Shown one piece after another: positions 1 through 5,155 of a stretch of DNA of 5,472 nt. The position numbers and the translations under genes are program-made. This DNA comes from JAIVGV01 sp035295985 (GTDB lineage Bacteria > Acidobacteriota > Blastocatellia > Pyrinomonadales > Pyrinomonadaceae). How positions within the stretch are numbered: the first letter of the stretch is position 1; each line of letters begins with the position of its first letter. Below the pieces are notes generated by a model. That model was not told the origin of the DNA and did no database searches. It was given only the letters and a program-made list of their open reading frames with translations. The stretch is from NCBI GenBank assembly GCA_035295985.1, contig DATHBT010000030.1, forward strand, positions 1 to 5,472, written 5' to 3'.

Positions 1-163
1 CCATCTGCCAGCGGTAGCCCTCCGCCGCGAGGTGAACGACCACGAGCAACAGGCCGACGGCCGGCAGGTACGTGAAGGCGCGCGGGCGCGCGTCGCGCCG
101 GAAGAAGAGGCCGGCGAGAGCCACGAGCATCGCGGCCGCCAATAGAATCTCTATGGCCCGCAT
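1..163 (-). CDS. N-terminal fragment of a membrane-anchored alpha/beta hydrolase-like protein (PAF-acetylhydrolase/dienelactone hydrolase-like)
   Basis: The reverse strand gives an open frame of 54 codons from ATG at 163 to the window edge, so the gene is cut and its catalytic part is outside. The fragment begins MRAIEILLAAAMLVALAGLF, has a hydrophobic segment at about residues 6-21, a basic loop (RRDARPR, 22-28), a second hydrophobic segment at about 33-47, and ends EGYRWQM. From memory, this pattern of two N-terminal hydrophobic segments followed by EGYRWQ resembles the membrane leader of bacterial PAF-acetylhydrolase-like and dienelactone-hydrolase-like proteins, which carry a Ser-His-Asp hydrolase domain further on. 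The start is fixed by an in-frame stop (TGA, 175-173) four codons upstream, but no Shine-Dalgarno sequence precedes it. The fold assignment rests only on this leader; a different small membrane protein is possible. Confidence 0.55.
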   Translation of the reverse strand, partial: MRAIEILLAAAMLVALAGLFFRRDARPRAFTYLPAVGLLLVVVHLAAEGYRWQM

Positions 164-171
164 CGGCCGAC

Positions 172-177
172 ATCATA
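172..177 (-). promoter_or_regulatory. Possible -10 element very close to the start of the left-edge gene
   Basis: TATGAT on the minus strand matches the sigma-70 -10 consensus at five of six positions. It lies only 8 bases ahead of the ATG at 163. If used, transcription would begin at or just before the start codon and the mRNA would be leaderless or nearly so, which fits the absence of a ribosome binding site there. No good -35 box sits at the right distance (the best is a CTTCGC-like hexamer), so this is a weak call. Confidence 0.22.
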
Positions 178-225
178 TACCGTCTTCCCGCCCCGCGAAG
201 TTTTTCGTTAAGAGGGCCTGCGTGG

Positions 226-241
226 CCTCGGCGCGCCGAGG
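226..241. repeat. Perfect 16-bp palindrome between genes
   Basis: CCTCGGCGCGCCGAGG reads the same on both strands with no spacer. It lies between the stop of the methyltransferase gene (297) and the start of the left-edge gene (163), both on the minus strand. As RNA it could form a six-pair stem with a CGCG loop, but no run of T follows on either strand, so it is not a standard intrinsic terminator. It could be a protein-binding site, a weak terminator or a chance GC palindrome. Confidence 0.5.
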
Positions 242-296
242 GGGAAGGACTTAGGTCTCCGGTCTCATACGGCGGCGGCCCGCCCTGCCTGAAAGT

Positions 297-1070
297 TTAG
301 CTGCCGAGCCGCACCGCCTTGACGATGAGCGTCTCCCCGAAGAGGACGGCGCGCGAGAACATCTGCCTGACGATCTCCCGGTTCTGCCGGCGCACGCGCG
401 GATCCTTCTCCTCCTTATTGAACACCCAGAGCGTCATCAGGAACGACAGGGGGGCCAGCACGCAGTAGAGCCAACTGATCGCCTTGACGCGGTTCGTCCT
501 GACGGCCTCGATGCGGAAGCCGTTCGCGTGCAGGCGGTAGCGGAGTTCGGGGAAGGAGACGAGGGTGAGGTGGTGCAGGGGCGTGTAGTCGCGCTCGTCC
601 AGCGGGCTTTTCTCCCCCTGATGAAACCCCGTCAACAGCCACCGCCAGCGGGAGCGCAGGGCCGAGAGATTAGGCGTCGAGATGACGAGCGACCCGCCCT
701 CGCGCAGCACGCGATGGCACTCCCTGATGAAATCGAAGGGGCGCTCGATGTGCTCGATGCCGTCTATGCAGACGACGGCGTCGAACTTGCCGTCCGGGTA
801 GGGGAGCGGCCCGTTCATATCGACGACCGAGAAACGGGGCTGCGGGATTTTAATGATGTCCGAGCAGTCGGCGGAGAAGACTTCGTGCCCCTTCTCCAAC
901 ATCCTCCTGGAGAAGGCGCCCTCGCCGCAGGGGATGTCGAGGATGACCATCCGGCCCGCGTCCGCACCCAGCAACTCCGCCACCACGTTGTGAGTGTTCG
1001 GCGAGGTGTTCTCCGCGATGTCTAATCGGTTGTCGCTCATCGCCGCCTCGCGGATTTTATTCGGGGACAT
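297..1070 (-). CDS. Class I SAM-dependent methyltransferase, second gene of a glycosyltransferase-methyltransferase unit
   Basis: This 257-residue protein has the Rossmann-like methyltransferase fold of the Methyltransf_11 kind. Motif I is VILDIPCGEGAF (about 42-53), the acidic end of strand 2 is SADCSD (66-71), and the motif II/III region is DMNGPLPYPDGKFDAVVCID (84-103) followed by GIEHIERP, then HRVLREGGSLVISTPN (119-134). These show SAM binding; the acceptor cannot be read. A hydrophobic stretch at 199-217 suggests membrane association, which would suit a lipid-linked or surface-glycan substrate. The gene follows the glycosyltransferase directly, so the two are probably one mRNA and one pathway. 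The start is uncertain. ATG at 1070 overlaps the upstream gene by 14 nt and has only a weak GGGAAG nine bases before it. ATG at 1040 (MSDNRLD, 247 residues) has GAGG five bases before it, leaves a 16-nt gap and looks slightly better. Catalytic activity is well supported; the role is inferred. Confidence 0.9.
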   Translation of the reverse strand: MSPNKIREAAMSDNRLDIAENTSPNTHNVVAELLGADAGRMVILDIPCGEGAFSRRMLEKGHEVFSADCSDIIKIPQPRFSVVDMNGPLPYPDGKFDAVVCIDGIEHIERPFDFIRECHRVLREGGSLVISTPNLSALRSRWRWLLTGFHQGEKSPLDERDYTPLHHLTLVSFPELRYRLHANGFRIEAVRTNRVKAISWLYCVLAPLSFLMTLWVFNKEEKDPRVRRQNREIVRQMFSRAVLFGETLIVKAVRLGS

Positions 1071-2148
1071 CGGATAACACTTCCCGGTAGATGCGTTCCG
1101 TGTCGGCCACCATGCGCGCGAGGGAGAAGGACTGCCTCGCCGCGCGGAGTGCGTTCTGCCCGAGCCGCGTGCGCTCAGACGGATCGTCGAGCAGTTCGTT
1201 AATCGCCCCGGCCAGAGCCTCGGCGTCGCCGACGGGCACGAGTCTGCCGCTCGTGCCGTCGGCGATGATCTCGACCGCGCCTTCGGAAGCCGCGGCGACC
1301 ACCGGCAGCCCCGCCGCCATCGCCTCGATGATCGAGAGGCCGAACGGCTCGGAGCGCGCCGCCGAGACGAAAAGGCTCAGGGACGAGAGCGCGTCGGCCA
1401 CCTCGTCGCGCCACCCCGGGAGTGTGACCCTCCCGCCGAGGCCGAGTTCGCCCGCCAGGCGTTCGAGCGCGATCCGGTAGCCCCCGCGCGGTGACTTATC
1501 CTCGCCGACGATGACGAAGTCAACGTCCGCCCGCCGGGCGGCGACGAGCGCGGCGGCGCGCAGGAAAACGTCGTGACCCTTGATCGGCGCGAGATGGCCG
1601 ACCGTGCCCACCAGAAAGGGGCGGCCGGTGCTGTCGCCGCCCGCGGCGGCCGGCCTCGCGTAGCGGGCAAGGTCAACCCCGTTGTGGACGACGGCGATCC
1701 TGGAAGGCTCGATGACGCCGCCGCGGCGCAGGCCATCCGCCACGGCGTGCGAGACGGCGATTACGCGGGCCGCGGATTTGAGAAGTCGCCTGTTAATCCT
1801 GCGGAGCGGGAAGAGTGCGTGGCGCGTGAGCACCAGCCGGCCGCGCCGCGCGAGTCTCACGGCGAGCGCCGCCAGGTGGTAGTCACGCGCCGCGTGCGCG
1901 TGGACTATCTCGATCCGGCGTTCGCGCACGAAACGGGCCAGCCCCGCCAGGTTTTTCGGGTAGTTGCGCCGGCCGAGCGCGAAGGCGTTCTCCTCGGGGA
2001 GGAACGACAGGTGCGCGCGCAGCGGCGAGCCGGGGACTGCCGCCGCGTAAACGTCGTGGCCTCGCGCCCGCAGGCCGCGCGCGAGATCCACCAGGTGCCG
2101 CTCGCCGCCGCCGAACGTGGCGACCGAACATACCTGTAGGATTCTCAT
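1057..2148 (-). CDS. Glycosyltransferase family 4 (GT-B fold)
   Basis: At 363 residues this is the usual length for a GT4 retaining glycosyltransferase, which moves a sugar from a nucleotide donor to a glycan, lipid or small-molecule acceptor at the cytoplasmic face of the membrane. The N-terminal acceptor domain starts MRILQVCSVATFGGGERHLV, with the typical glycine-rich GGGE loop (13-16), IVHAHAARDYH (81-91), VSHAVADGL (132-140) and VVHNGVD (153-159). The C-terminal donor domain has VGTVGHLAPIKGHD (180-193 region), FVIVGE (211-216) and the EX7E motif in EPFGLSIIEAMAAGLPVV (E267 and E275). The ATG at 2148 has GAGG four bases upstream. It begins a minus-strand unit with the methyltransferase behind it. 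Donor and acceptor are unknown; capsule, exopolysaccharide or O-antigen-like glycan synthesis is the likely setting by analogy with similar pairs. Confidence 0.93.
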   Translation of the reverse strand: MRILQVCSVATFGGGERHLVDLARGLRARGHDVYAAAVPGSPLRAHLSFLPEENAFALGRRNYPKNLAGLARFVRERRIEIVHAHAARDYHLAALAVRLARRGRLVLTRHALFPLRRINRRLLKSAARVIAVSHAVADGLRRGGVIEPSRIAVVHNGVDLARYARPAAAGGDSTGRPFLVGTVGHLAPIKGHDVFLRAAALVAARRADVDFVIVGEDKSPRGGYRIALERLAGELGLGGRVTLPGWRDEVADALSSLSLFVSAARSEPFGLSIIEAMAAGLPVVAAASEGAVEIIADGTSGRLVPVGDAEALAGAINELLDDPSERTRLGQNALRAARQSFSLARMVADTERIYREVLSDVPE

Positions 2149-2225
2149 CCCGCCTCAGAGGGCCGCGGGCCGAGCCTGCGCCTAAGCCCGCGCCGGCCCG
2201 GCTTGATGACGAAGTGACGACTCAT
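2145..2225 (-). CDS. Doubtful 26-residue basic ORF overlapping the glycosyltransferase start
   Basis: The minus strand has an ATG at 2225 and a frame of 26 codons whose TGA overlaps the glycosyltransferase ATG as ATGA. The peptide starts MSRHFVIKPGRRGLRRRLGP and is rich in Arg. The ATGA overlap is the arrangement seen in translational coupling, so it could act as a leader peptide. Against it, there is no clear Shine-Dalgarno sequence (only GCGGA directly before the ATG), the composition is what random GC-rich DNA would give, and I recognise no family. Probably not a real gene; listed because of the exact overlap. Confidence 0.15.
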   Translation of the reverse strand: MSRHFVIKPGRRGLRRRLGPRPSEAG

Positions 2226-2286
2226 TCCGCAGATTTCAGGTTCACCCCTCACGACGGCTTCAGCCCGGTTCAGGACTGGAACAGGT

Positions 2287-2301
2287 TGCGCTTGAAGCGC
2301 A
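2287..2301. repeat. 15-bp palindrome with one central base, operator-like
   Basis: TGCGCTT-G-AAGCGCA has two perfect 7-base arms around a single G. It is about 140 bases upstream of the glycosyltransferase start and about 165 upstream of pcm. Its size and symmetry are those of a binding site for a dimeric regulator, but no regulator gene is nearby and the site is unique in the window, so its function is unproven. Confidence 0.3.
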
Positions 2302-2360
2302 GCCGTTTCGGCGGGTTGAAAATCTCACCGCCCCGCGCCGCAACGCGGGTACGCGGCGGG

Positions 2361-2394
2361 TTGCCACCTCCATAAGCGTTGGCGGTAATATACT
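2361..2394 (+). promoter_or_regulatory. Candidate sigma-70 promoter for pcm
   Basis: TTGCCA (2361-2366) matches TTGACA at five of six positions. Downstream are overlapping -10 choices: TAATAT (2386-2391, 19-base spacer) and TATACT (2389-2394, five of six matches, 22-base spacer). Both spacers are longer than the ideal 17. The block from 2386 to 2400 is the most AT-rich part of the gap, which supports a melting region here. Transcription would start near 2400, giving a leader of about 65-70 bases containing the hairpin before the ribosome site. Confidence 0.35.
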
Positions 2395-2431
2395 CTTAAA
2401 CGATCAGACAGCCAGAGGGAAGTTACGAGCT

Positions 2432-2454
2432 GCCTGCGTTAACGACACGCAGGC
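2432..2454 (+). repeat. Leader hairpin directly ahead of the pcm ribosome binding site
   Basis: GCCTGCGT (2432-2439) and ACGCAGGC (2447-2454) are perfect 8-base inverted arms around a 7-base loop, TAACGAC. A T-G pair (2431/2455) and a C-G pair (2430/2456) could extend the stem into the first Gs of the GGGGAGGTG ribosome site. The stem therefore abuts the site and might limit or tune ribosome access, or protect the 5' end. It is not a terminator, since no T run follows. Part of it (CGTTAACG, 2437-2444) is itself an 8-bp palindrome. Confidence 0.5.
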
Positions 2455-2463
2455 GGGGAGGTG
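2455..2463 (+). promoter_or_regulatory. Strong ribosome binding site that fixes the pcm start
   Basis: GGGGAGGTG includes the core GGAGG (2457-2461), six bases before the ATG at 2468. This decides for the long form of pcm with a signal peptide. The internal Met at codon 51, where cytoplasmic PCMTs would begin, has no comparable site. Confidence 0.8.
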
Positions 2464-2467
2464 TCTC

Positions 2468-3223
2468 ATGAAAGGACTGCTGAGAACGGCCCTGCCGGTC
2501 TGCCTCGTGCTGGCGGCCTGCGGTGGCGGCTACGTGATTCCGCGCGAGCCGCAGGACGCGGGCGCGCGCGCCGACGCCAGGCGCGCGGCCGACGAGTACA
2601 GGAATGAACGCGACCGGATGGTGGAAGAGCAGATACGCGCCCGCGGCATAGAAGACTCGGCCGTCCTGCGCGCGATGCGGAAGGTGCCGCGCCACAGGTT
2701 CGTGCCGGAGGAGCTGCGCCGGCACGCCTACTCCGACCGCCCACTGCCAATCGGGTTGGAGCAGACCATCTCGCAGCCGGCCATCGTCGCCTACATGACG
2801 GACGCGGCCGACGTATCGAAGAAGGACAAGGTCATGGAGATCGGCACAGGCTCCGGCTACCAGGCCGCAGTCCTCGCGGAGCTTGCCCGCGAGGTTTACA
2901 CCATAGAGATCATCCCGGAGCTGGCCGAGCGTGCGCGGGGCGTGCTCGCGGAGCTGGGCTACAAGAACGTGTTCACGAGGACCGGCAACGGTTATCTGGG
3001 CTGGCCGGAGCAGGCCCCGTTCGACGCTATAGTGGTGACGGCCGCGCCCGACGAGATACCGCAGGCGCTCGTCGATCAACTCGCCGTCGGCGGCAAGATG
3101 GTGATCCCGGTGGGGACCGGGAACCAGGAGATGGTGATCGTCGAGAAGACGAGCAAGGGGGTCACGAAGAAGACGACGATCCCCGTCCGCTTCGTGCCGA
3201 TGACGGGCAAGCCGACGCCGTAA
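2468..3223 (+). CDS. pcm: Protein-L-isoaspartate O-methyltransferase with a lipoprotein signal peptide
   Basis: This 251-residue protein matches PCMT, which uses SAM to methylate the abnormal carboxyl of L-isoaspartyl residues and so starts repair of aged proteins. The family landmarks are all present: EEQIRARGI (53-61), RHRFVPEELRRHAYSDRPLP (75-94), IGLEQTISQP (95-104), the SAM motif VMEIGTGSGYQAAVLAELA (122-140), EVYTIEI (142-148), GNGYLGWPE (173-181) and FDAIVVTAAPDEIPQALVDQ (185-204). The core from about residue 50 is normal in length. The first 49 residues are extra: MKGLLRTALPVCLVLAACGG is a basic start, a hydrophobic core and a lipobox LAAC with Cys18, followed by a polar linker. This predicts a lipid-anchored protein outside the cytoplasmic membrane, unusual for a SAM-dependent enzyme. 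The strong ribosome site supports this start. It stands alone on its strand and converges on the M20 gene. Confidence 0.95.
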   Translation: MKGLLRTALPVCLVLAACGGGYVIPREPQDAGARADARRAADEYRNERDRMVEEQIRARGIEDSAVLRAMRKVPRHRFVPEELRRHAYSDRPLPIGLEQTISQPAIVAYMTDAADVSKKDKVMEIGTGSGYQAAVLAELAREVYTIEIIPELAERARGVLAELGYKNVFTRTGNGYLGWPEQAPFDAIVVTAAPDEIPQALVDQLAVGGKMVIPVGTGNQEMVIVEKTSKGVTKKTTIPVRFVPMTGKPTP

Positions 3224-3237
3224 ACGGTGAAGGCGAT

Positions 3238-3355
3238 CAGTCGTCAGTTGTCCGTGGTCAGTTGTCCGCTGCCTGAGCCTCGCCGCCTCGACGCTTACGA
3301 CGTGAAGCGAAAGCCGACGCGGCTCGTACAACGGACAACTGACCACGGACAACGG
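3238..3355. repeat. Long inverted repeat built from 7-base units between convergent genes
   Basis: The left arm (3238-3272) is five heptamers, CAGTCGT-like, CAGTTGT, CCGTGGT, CAGTTGT and CCGCTGC. The right arm (3328-3355) is four heptamers of the same kind on the other strand. The stretch 3247-3268 is the exact reverse complement of 3332-3353 (22 bases), and 25 of 28 positions pair over 3245-3272 and 3328-3355. The 59-base middle can fold further, for example CGCTT with AAGCG (about 3293-3297 and 3305-3309) and GAGCC with GGCTC. It fills the gap between pcm and the M20 gene, whose 3' ends face each other, so its RNA could end or protect both messages, though neither side has a T run. Heptameric repeats of this style are known from cyanobacteria (STRR) and are, from memory, common in some Acidobacteriota. 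The exact family is unassigned. Confidence 0.85.
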
Positions 3356-3362
3356 GCAGTCT

Positions 3363-4958
3363 TCATTTCGCCGCCCGCACGGTCGGGTAGCTGATGCCGA
3401 GCTGTTCGAGGTAGGTGCGGTACTTCGTCGGGTCGTAGTAGAACTTCCGCATCCGCTCGCGGTGCTCGGCCATGATCTTCTGGTTCATCCAGGTGGCCGG
3501 CTTGTCCTCGGGCCGGAGGAAGGGGACGTACTTCGTCTCCTTCGTCTGCACGTCGCGGAAGTAGTCCCACGCCTGGCGGACGAGTTCGGGTTTGAGCAGC
3601 AGGTCGAGCACGGTCAGGGCCTGAACCTTCGCGCCGGCCGTCGCGCCCTTGTGCGCGATGGGCGTCGCCATGGCGATGGAGTTGACCCAGTTGTGGCCCG
3701 GCAGGTTCGGGATGTTCGACGGGTATCTCAAGGTCACGGTCGGGACGACCCAGGACACGTCGCCGATGTCGTCCGATCCCGCGCCCCGCTTGTCTTCTTC
3801 CCTGACCGGCTGGCCCAGCCTGTCGAGTTCCGTGGCGAGGCCGCGCTCCGGCACCTTCAGCTCACGCTGCACGGCCTTCGCCAGGGTCTGATCGGCGTCG
3901 CCCCACTTGGGCAGCCCGACGCGCTTGATGTTCTCGTACATCGTCTCGGCCACGACCTTGTTGAAGTGCTGCGGCCACGCCGCGCCGAGGATGCGGGAGG
4001 TGAAGGTCGTGTTCGTCATCAGCGCCGCGCCCTGCGCGATCTTGTCGCCCGCCTCCCACACCTCCCTGATGCGCGGGTACTCGGTCTCGCGGAAGTAGTA
4101 CCAGACGCTCGCGGTCGGGGGGACTACGTTCGGCTGATCGCCCCCGACGGTGATGACGTAGTGCGAGCGGTGCTGGAGTCGCAAATGTTCGCGCCTGTAG
4201 TTCCAGCCGACGTTCATCAGCTCGACGGCGTCGAGGGCGCTCCGGCCCCGCCAGGGGGCGGCGGCGCTGTGCGCGCTCTGCCCCGTGAAGGTGTACTCGA
4301 CCGAAACCAGCCCCGTCGCGTCGCGCGACCCCCAGGAGACGCCAAGGTTGTCGGCGACGTGGGAGAAGAGCACCACGTCAACGCCCTTGAAGTGGCCGTC
4401 GCGCACGAAGTATGCCTTGCCGCCCAATAACTCCTCCGCGACGCCGGGCCAGATTTTGATCGTGCCCGAAATGTTCTCGCCCTGCATCAGGCGCTTGAGG
4501 GCCAGGGCGGCCGTGATGTTGACGGCCTGCCCTGAGTTGTGGCCCTCGCCGTGGCCCGGCGCGCCCTCGACGAGCGGGTCGCGGTAGGCCACGCCCGGCT
4601 TCTGCGACGCCTGCGGGATGCCGTCAACGTCGGAGCCTAAGGCGATGACCGGCTTCCCCGTCCCGTTGCTCCACGTCGCCATCCACGCGGTCGGGATGCC
4701 GGAGATGCCGCGCTCGATGCGGAAGCCCTCCTTCTCCAGCAGCGCCGTCAGGTACTTCTCGGTCTCGTACTCCTGAAACCCCAGCTCGCCGAAGCTGAAG
4801 AGCATGTCGTTGATCACCTGCGTCTGCCTCTCCATCGCCTCCACGTCGCGCAGCAGTCGCTCCTTGTAAGCGTCAACCGACTGACCTTGGGCGAACGCCC
4901 CGGCGGGCAGAAGCAGGCACGCCAGGACGAGGGCCATCGAGTATCTGTTCGCGACCAT
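3363..4958 (-). CDS. Secreted M20-family amidohydrolase, AbgB-like
   Basis: This 531-residue protein is a zinc-type M20 peptidase/amidohydrolase, closest in pattern to AbgB (p-aminobenzoyl-glutamate hydrolase subunit) and its relatives, which cut amide bonds of acylated amino acids. Landmarks are VIALGSDVDGIPQASQ (104-119), PGHGEGHNSG (134-143), PGVAEELLGGK (171-181, Glu pair 175-176), LFSHVADN (197-204), the dimerisation-domain stretch FTGQSAHSAAAPWRGRSALD (224-243), GGDQPNVVP (272-280), AGSDDIGDVSWVVPT (393-407) and AHKG (435-438). The N-terminus (MVANRYSMALVLACLLLPAG then AFAQ) is a Sec signal peptide, with cleavage likely after AFA (residue 23), so it acts in the periplasm or outside. E. 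coli AbgB works with AbgA and is cytoplasmic; no partner gene is seen here. In the metal motif, Glu138 stands where AbgB-type enzymes have Cys. The length exceeds AbgB (about 480) through the signal and a C-terminal tail. AAGGAG six bases ahead of the ATG supports the start. The substrate is unknown. Confidence 0.92.
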   Translation of the reverse strand: MVANRYSMALVLACLLLPAGAFAQGQSVDAYKERLLRDVEAMERQTQVINDMLFSFGELGFQEYETEKYLTALLEKEGFRIERGISGIPTAWMATWSNGTGKPVIALGSDVDGIPQASQKPGVAYRDPLVEGAPGHGEGHNSGQAVNITAALALKRLMQGENISGTIKIWPGVAEELLGGKAYFVRDGHFKGVDVVLFSHVADNLGVSWGSRDATGLVSVEYTFTGQSAHSAAAPWRGRSALDAVELMNVGWNYRREHLRLQHRSHYVITVGGDQPNVVPPTASVWYYFRETEYPRIREVWEAGDKIAQGAALMTNTTFTSRILGAAWPQHFNKVVAETMYENIKRVGLPKWGDADQTLAKAVQRELKVPERGLATELDRLGQPVREEDKRGAGSDDIGDVSWVVPTVTLRYPSNIPNLPGHNWVNSIAMATPIAHKGATAGAKVQALTVLDLLLKPELVRQAWDYFRDVQTKETKYVPFLRPEDKPATWMNQKIMAEHRERMRKFYYDPTKYRTYLEQLGISYPTVRAAK

Positions 4959-4964
4959 GTTCTT

Positions 4965-4970
4965 CTCCTT
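4965..4970 (-). promoter_or_regulatory. Ribosome binding site of the M20 amidohydrolase
   Basis: AAGGAG on the minus strand, with six bases before the ATG at 4958, is a near-ideal Shine-Dalgarno sequence. It supports the start that includes the signal peptide rather than the internal Met at codon 8. Confidence 0.8.
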
Positions 4971-5071
4971 ACGCGGGAAGGGTTTTAGACGGCAGGCGTC
5001 GGCCGGCGCGGGCGCTCGGCCTCAAAACCTCTAAGGCGCTTGAACCTGAAATCAGCTACGGTGCGGGGTTA

Positions 5072-5077
5072 TTTATA
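5072..5077 (-). promoter_or_regulatory. AT-rich island, possible -10 for the M20 gene
   Basis: In the 268-base divergent gap the only AT-rich patch is around 5068-5079. On the minus strand it contains TATAAA, a five-of-six match to the -10 box, about 115 bases upstream of the M20 start. No convincing -35 box lies 16-18 bases further out. It is a plausible but weak promoter element. Confidence 0.22.
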
Positions 5078-5144
5078 CACCGAATCACGCGGGACGGCGT
5101 CGGTTTTCGGCGCGAAGAATGTCGGTTTGCCGCACCCGATGGAG

Positions 5145-5150
5145 TACAAT
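5145..5150 (+). promoter_or_regulatory. Possible -10 for the nitrilase-like gene
   Basis: TACAAT matches TATAAT at five of six positions and lies about 77 bases before the GTG start. The nearest TTG box (TTGCCG, 5127-5132) is only 12 bases away, too close for a normal -35, so the promoter is uncertain. If used, the message would begin near 5157, almost exactly where the hairpin at 5156-5187 begins. Confidence 0.25.
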
Positions 5151-5155
5151 CCGCC

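Larger units (their letters stand above)
2149..2467. other. Divergent intergenic region between the glycosyltransferase and pcm
   Basis: This 319-base gap separates two genes read away from each other, so it should hold promoters for both. Near the glycosyltransferase it has a GC-rich potential stem (GGGCC plus GCGGGC at 2160-2170 pairing with GCCCGC plus GGCCC at 2186-2199, with a 3-base bulge). Its middle has short inverted motifs such as GGCTTCAGCC (2256-2265), a 13-base word also found ahead of the M20 gene, and a 15-bp palindrome. Its right end has the candidate pcm promoter, a hairpin and the pcm ribosome site. I see no convincing protein gene or known RNA in it, and no clear promoter for the glycosyltransferase. 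Confidence 0.6.

Noticed and set aside
72..254. 60-codon plus-strand open frame at the left edge
   Set aside because: It runs opposite the membrane-protein fragment and across the palindrome. It is extremely Arg/Ala/Lys-rich with no ribosome site, so it is best explained as a shadow frame.
528..1025. 165-codon plus-strand open frame opposite the methyltransferase
   Set aside because: It is antisense to a gene with clear SAM-binding motifs and its composition is that of a GC-rich shadow frame.
1573..2139. 188-codon plus-strand open frame opposite the glycosyltransferase
   Set aside because: It is antisense to a well-supported GT4 gene, Arg/Ala/Val-rich and without domain motifs.
2423..3352. 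309-codon minus-strand open frame opposite pcm
   Set aside because: It is antisense to a clear PCMT. Its translation is low-complexity His/Arg/Leu-rich, and its start contains the TTDHGQLTTD-like string produced by the heptameric repeat. It has no recognisable domain.
3238..3355. CRISPR array
   Set aside because: The 7-base units are directly tandem and arranged as two opposed arms; there are no 25-40-base direct repeats separated by unique spacers and no cas genes.
3238..3355. Insertion-sequence ends or a MITE with target-site duplication
   Set aside because: No transposase is present and I see no matching direct repeat flanking the arms; the heptamer structure fits a tandem-repeat element better.
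3462..4430. 322-codon plus-strand open frame opposite the M20 gene
   Set aside because: It is a shadow of the GC-rich M20 coding strand; the protein is Val/Arg/Asp/Gly-rich with no domain, and it has no good ribosome site.
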